Below, piece by piece: positions 43,283 to 46,493 of a stretch of DNA of 46,493 bases (position 1 is its first letter; every line of letters begins with the position of its first letter). The position numbers were made by a program, and so were the translations under genes. The DNA lies in the NCBI GenBank assembly GCA_902762905.1, contig CACWQE010000018.1, positions 1 to 46,493 on the forward strand, read 5' to 3'. The notes beneath the pieces are model-generated. The model searched no databases. It worked only from the letters and a program-made list of their open reading frames with translations, and had not been told where the DNA came from. This DNA comes from an uncultured Lachnospiraceae bacterium (GTDB lineage Bacteria; Bacillota; Clostridia; Lachnospirales; Lachnospiraceae).

Positions 43283-45448
43283 ATGTATACGATATTGAAA
43301 AAGGAATTAAAAGGTTATTATACTTCTCTTTCTACATACGTATATTATGCAATGTTTTTCCTGATCTTAGGTGCATATTTTGTGAAAAGTTGTCTGGGAA
43401 GTTATAGTACGGAATTTGGATATTACGCACTTAGCAAAGCGTTTGCTGCCGTGTTACTTATGGCACCATTGTTTACAATGCATTTATTAGCACAGGAGAA
43501 AAAGAACCGGACAGAGCAGCTATTGTTTACGGCCCCGGTTTCTACTATGGGTGTATTATTGGGGAAGTTTCTGGCAACGGCAATTGTATTGTTGGTTCCT
43601 TTTGTGTTGTCTGTAGGATATCCAATCTATATTGCACAGTGTGGTAAGATGAGTGTTACTTTCCTGTTAGGTGCATATCTTGCAGCAATTCTGGTATGTA
43701 TGGTATTGCTCTCTGTTGGTATGTTGGTGTCTTCTCTGACGTCCAATATGGTACTTGCTGTCATATTGGCATATGGAGTATATCTGGTTGTGTTTTTAGG
43801 AAAGATCATAGAGAATTTTGTGCCATCCGAATGGCTGTATCATATGCTGCATTCTTTATCTGTATATAATATTTACTATGCGATGGTTTCGGGTATTGTA
43901 AGAAGCGGAGATGTTCTGTATCTATGCATTCTTGCGATATTCTTTTTTGTCGTGACATGGTTAGTTGTAGAGTATAAGAGATTAGGATTGGGCCAGTTTC
44001 TTCTGCGTCTTGTGATGGGAATAGCTGTATGTGCATGTTTGACGGGAATTAGTATGGGTACAACAAAGGTGTATGATTGTACGGCAGAACATTTGTTGAC
44101 ATTTTCCAAGGATACAAAGAGTGTGGTATCTAATATAGGGAAAGATACGGATATCTATTATTTAGGAGAGCGAAGCAGAGTAAATGCGACTTATCAGGAA
44201 TTACTTGCACAATATGCCAAACTGAATGATAAGATACACATTCACTACAAGAATGTACAATCTGATCAGGAATTTCGAAGCAAATATTTAGCAAATGTAT
44301 CCAGTGTAAGTGAAACTAGTATGGTAGTCGCAAGTGATGACAAATATGTATATCTGAATGCAGACGATTATGTATCTACGATTCAGACGTCCACATATTC
44401 TTATAAGAGTACATTGGAGTTGGAGAATCAATTGACGAGTGCGATACATTATGTTAACTCAGAGGATAGCCAGAAGGTATATTATGTGACTGGCCATGGA
44501 GAGTCAACATTAGATACTGCATTTTCCAATATGCTTCGCATGAATAATTACGAACTGAAGGAATTGAATTTACAGGAGAAATTGAACTCCGTAGAGGCAA
44601 CGATACCGGAAGCGTGTACAGCATTGCTCATTGATGCTCCGCAGACGGATTATTCGGAAGATGAGATAGATGCATTGAAGGAATATATGAATGATGGTGG
44701 CAGAATCTTTGTTGCGATTGATCCGTTAAATGAAGATCTGACCCGATTTGATGCATTTATGGAGGAATATGGTCTGCAATTACAGACCGGAGTTTTAGTA
44801 GAAGGTACGGAGAATAATTATGTGTATGATACGGCATATTATTTAATGCCGGAGATTCAGTCCCATGCGATTACTAAGAGATTAGAAGATGATCACCTTT
44901 CTGTTTTGACAATGACCAGTAAAGGAATTAAGAAGAACGGAAATGCAAATGGCTATACATGTACAGATCTTTTGACTACATCAGCGAAAGCATTTGCAAA
45001 AGTATCTGACTTTGATAATCTTAATACGAAGGGTGAGGATGATGTAAGCGGTTCTTATAGCGTTGCAACGCTTTCAGAGAAGGAGAATGCCGGAAAGATG
45101 ATATTACTTACATCAGATATATTCTTTAACGATGAGGTGGATGCAGATTGTGCAGGCGGTAATCGACAATTCTTCTTGTCAGCAGTCAATTATCTGGCAG
45201 GTAATGAAGATACAGGTATTATGATTCCGGGTAAAGAAGTGGGAGATCAAGTTGCTTTGTATCCTAATACATCACTGAATCTGGTGAAAGTAATTACGAT
45301 TGTAATATTACCGCTTCTGATGTTGGTAGTTGGAGTTCTTGTGGTAATTGGATATCGTAAGAACATAGTTCTTAAATTACAAAATAAAAGGAAACAGAAA
45401 CATGAAGAAAAAGAATCAATCTCATCGGATGAGAATACATTGGATTAG
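43283..45448 (+). CDS. ABC-2 permease fused to a GldG-like domain
   Basis: 721 residues. The N-terminal ~240 hold six membrane helices of an ABC-2 permease (GldF-like: KELKGYYTSLSTYVYYAMFFLILGAYF; QLLFTAPVSTMGVLLGKFLA). After a further helix near 245-262 comes a large extracytoplasmic GldG-like region (LLTFSKDTKSVVSNIGKDTDIYYLGER; VYYVTGHGESTLDTAF; DYSEDEIDALKEYMNDGGRIFVAIDP). A last helix lies near 680-700 (VKVITIVILPLLMLVVGVLVVIG) before a short charged tail. In gliding bacteria GldF and GldG are separate; here they are one chain, common in Firmicutes, with unknown cargo. Confidence 0.9.
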   Translation: MYTILKKELKGYYTSLSTYVYYAMFFLILGAYFVKSCLGSYSTEFGYYALSKAFAAVLLMAPLFTMHLLAQEKKNRTEQLLFTAPVSTMGVLLGKFLATAIVLLVPFVLSVGYPIYIAQCGKMSVTFLLGAYLAAILVCMVLLSVGMLVSSLTSNMVLAVILAYGVYLVVFLGKIIENFVPSEWLYHMLHSLSVYNIYYAMVSGIVRSGDVLYLCILAIFFFVVTWLVVEYKRLGLGQFLLRLVMGIAVCACLTGISMGTTKVYDCTAEHLLTFSKDTKSVVSNIGKDTDIYYLGERSRVNATYQELLAQYAKLNDKIHIHYKNVQSDQEFRSKYLANVSSVSETSMVVASDDKYVYLNADDYVSTIQTSTYSYKSTLELENQLTSAIHYVNSEDSQKVYYVTGHGESTLDTAFSNMLRMNNYELKELNLQEKLNSVEATIPEACTALLIDAPQTDYSEDEIDALKEYMNDGGRIFVAIDPLNEDLTRFDAFMEEYGLQLQTGVLVEGTENNYVYDTAYYLMPEIQSHAITKRLEDDHLSVLTMTSKGIKKNGNANGYTCTDLLTTSAKAFAKVSDFDNLNTKGEDDVSGSYSVATLSEKENAGKMILLTSDIFFNDEVDADCAGGNRQFFLSAVNYLAGNEDTGIMIPGKEVGDQVALYPNTSLNLVKVITIVILPLLMLVVGVLVVIGYRKNIVLKLQNKRKQKHEEKESISSDENTLD

Positions 45449-46388
45449 ATTCTGCATTTTGCTTATTGTGGCTGGAATATCGGGTGTGGTCATTTATAGA
45501 AAGCCCAGCTATGCAGCGTGGCAACAGCAGGAAGACGGGAGTGTCTATTATGAAGATGAAAATGGTCAGATTGCAGTCGGATTTCAGGAGATAGATGGAA
45601 AGCGATATTATTTTGATGACAATGGATATCTGCAAACAGGTAAATTTTATGTGAAAGAAAAAGATGCGTATTATTTTAGCGATGATCAGGGTGTACTTGC
45701 AGTTGGTGGAATCATTCCTACAGAGGATGGATTCTATGCAGTAGATGCTGAGGGTAAGATCCAGACAGGTTTTGTGGATTATGAAGGGGCTAGATATTAT
45801 TTTGACTCCACAGCAACGATAGTCAAAGGATGGTACAAGGCAGAAGATAATTGGTATTATGCAGATGAGAATGGCAAAATGTGTACCGGATTGCTTTCTA
45901 TTGACGGGGCTCGTTATTATTTCGGGACAGACGGAATCTGTGTCAGAAACACAACCCTAGACTTAGATGGAGTCACATATGTATTCAATGCAGATGGCAG
46001 CGTGGATGAGAATGCAACGGTACTGTATCCAGTTTATCAGAGCATCAACACGATAAGAACACAGAATGGACTACCGGAACTTCAGAGGGATGGTAAGGTG
46101 CAGGCTTGTGCTATTGTTAGGGCAACCTCCTTAACGGATGGATTTGAAGAGTCAATGGCTGGAACATTGGAGAATCTTCTTAAAAATCGGGGTGTTTCCT
46201 GCAAGAATGGATATGAATTCTCTTACGGTGGAATCGAGTCGTATGATACTGAACGACTGATACAGGATATGACAAAAGACAGTCGGCTGCAGGAGGCATT
46301 GAGGGATGCATCTGTAACGACTGTTGGAATTGGAGTGTATCAGCAGGATGCGGTGGGCTATTACGATATTATCCTAATTTCCCAGTAA
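45402..46388 (+). CDS. Secreted protein with cell-wall-binding repeats and a CAP-like domain
   Basis: 328 residues. A basic N-terminus and one hydrophobic segment (about 14-32) give a signal peptide or anchor. About 40-200 contain six or seven ~20-residue aromatic repeats, such as GKRYYFDDNGYLQTG, DAYYFSDDQGVLAVGG and NWYYADENGKMCTG, the choline/glucan-binding type. The end (about 207-328) is a CAP/SCP-like domain: YQSINTIRTQNGLPELQRDGKV then AIVRATSL and VGIGVYQQDAVGYYDIILIS. The start lies 47 bases inside the permease gene with AAAGGAAAC before it, so the two are coupled. ATG 45429 is an alternative. Confidence 0.87.
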   Translation: MKKKNQSHRMRIHWIRFCILLIVAGISGVVIYRKPSYAAWQQQEDGSVYYEDENGQIAVGFQEIDGKRYYFDDNGYLQTGKFYVKEKDAYYFSDDQGVLAVGGIIPTEDGFYAVDAEGKIQTGFVDYEGARYYFDSTATIVKGWYKAEDNWYYADENGKMCTGLLSIDGARYYFGTDGICVRNTTLDLDGVTYVFNADGSVDENATVLYPVYQSINTIRTQNGLPELQRDGKVQACAIVRATSLTDGFEESMAGTLENLLKNRGVSCKNGYEFSYGGIESYDTERLIQDMTKDSRLQEALRDASVTTVGIGVYQQDAVGYYDIILISQ

Positions 46389-46493
46389 ACTTTAACCCTT
46401 GCACAGCGTAAGTGAAACGGACGGACGCGCGAAATATTATTTTTCAAATCGGTTGTTTGGGATATAACATATCATAGCAGGCACGCTCTCGCT

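Noticed and set aside
46389..46493. Possible further gene or terminator at the window end
   Set aside because: No start with ribosome site, no hairpin with T tract and no recognised RNA in these 105 bases.

Overview
The window reads as chromosomal core sequence of a low-GC, endospore-forming Firmicute of the class Clostridia, most probably a Lachnospiraceae gut anaerobe. The evidence is AGGAGG-type ribosome binding sites, A/T-rich codons, a Cys4-type ribosomal protein L28, sporulation genes (gerW/ytfJ, a ytfI-like DUF2953 gene, ylbJ, a spoIIM-like gene), an NfnAB-type flavin/iron-sulfur pair typical of anaerobes, and a Clostridia-style LexA box at recA. The species call is inference. I see no insertion sequence, prophage, CRISPR array, rRNA or tRNA. 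The only structural RNA is tmRNA.

Layout. 1-9263: a glycolysis block with gap (3' end only), pgk, tpiA, then nfnA-nfnB, a small membrane protein, a shikimate-kinase-like gene, gpmI, and at the position where enolase would be expected an enolase homologue that has lost several catalytic and metal-binding residues. 9375-13318: secG, rnr, smpB, a small membrane protein and ssrA (protein export, RNA decay and ribosome rescue). 13440-18061: a membrane protein, an OmpR-type response regulator with its histidine kinase, a lipoprotein and a CheV-like protein. 18138-18338 is a small minus-strand gene. 18521-24043: a large acidic membrane protein, hisH-hisF, an acetyltransferase, a lipoprotein, a LysM protein and a rhomboid-like protein with a zinc ribbon. 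24088-27387: two unknown proteins, a DUF2953 protein, gerW and a 45-residue membrane peptide. 27458-27643 (minus) rpmB, then yloU, yloV, recG, rsmD, coaD and a coiled-coil protein. 34582-36750 (minus): ylbJ and tmcAL. 37003-40342: recA-recX and rny. 40539-46388: a spoIIM-like gene, a XerD-type recombinase, an ABC exporter of the Gld type and a secreted repeat/CAP-domain protein.

How the parts fit. Gene order repeatedly matches Bacillus neighbourhoods known from memory (rpmB-yloU-yloV-recG; rsmD-coaD-ylbJ-ylbM; ytfI-ytfJ; rnr-smpB-ssrA; spoIIM near xerD), which supports the names. The strongest novelty candidate is the enolase-like protein at 7974-9263: a probable pseudoenzyme in a glycolytic context. 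Secondary points of interest are three imperfect repeats between pgk and tpiA, two LexA-like sites around the recA promoter, an intrinsic terminator lying inside the ylbJ coding sequence, a perfect-looking promoter running almost at once into a terminator ahead of the ABC exporter, and a diverged rhomboid with a zinc ribbon. No stretch longer than about 300 bases lacks a gene. The last 105 bases (46389-46493) hold nothing I can identify.
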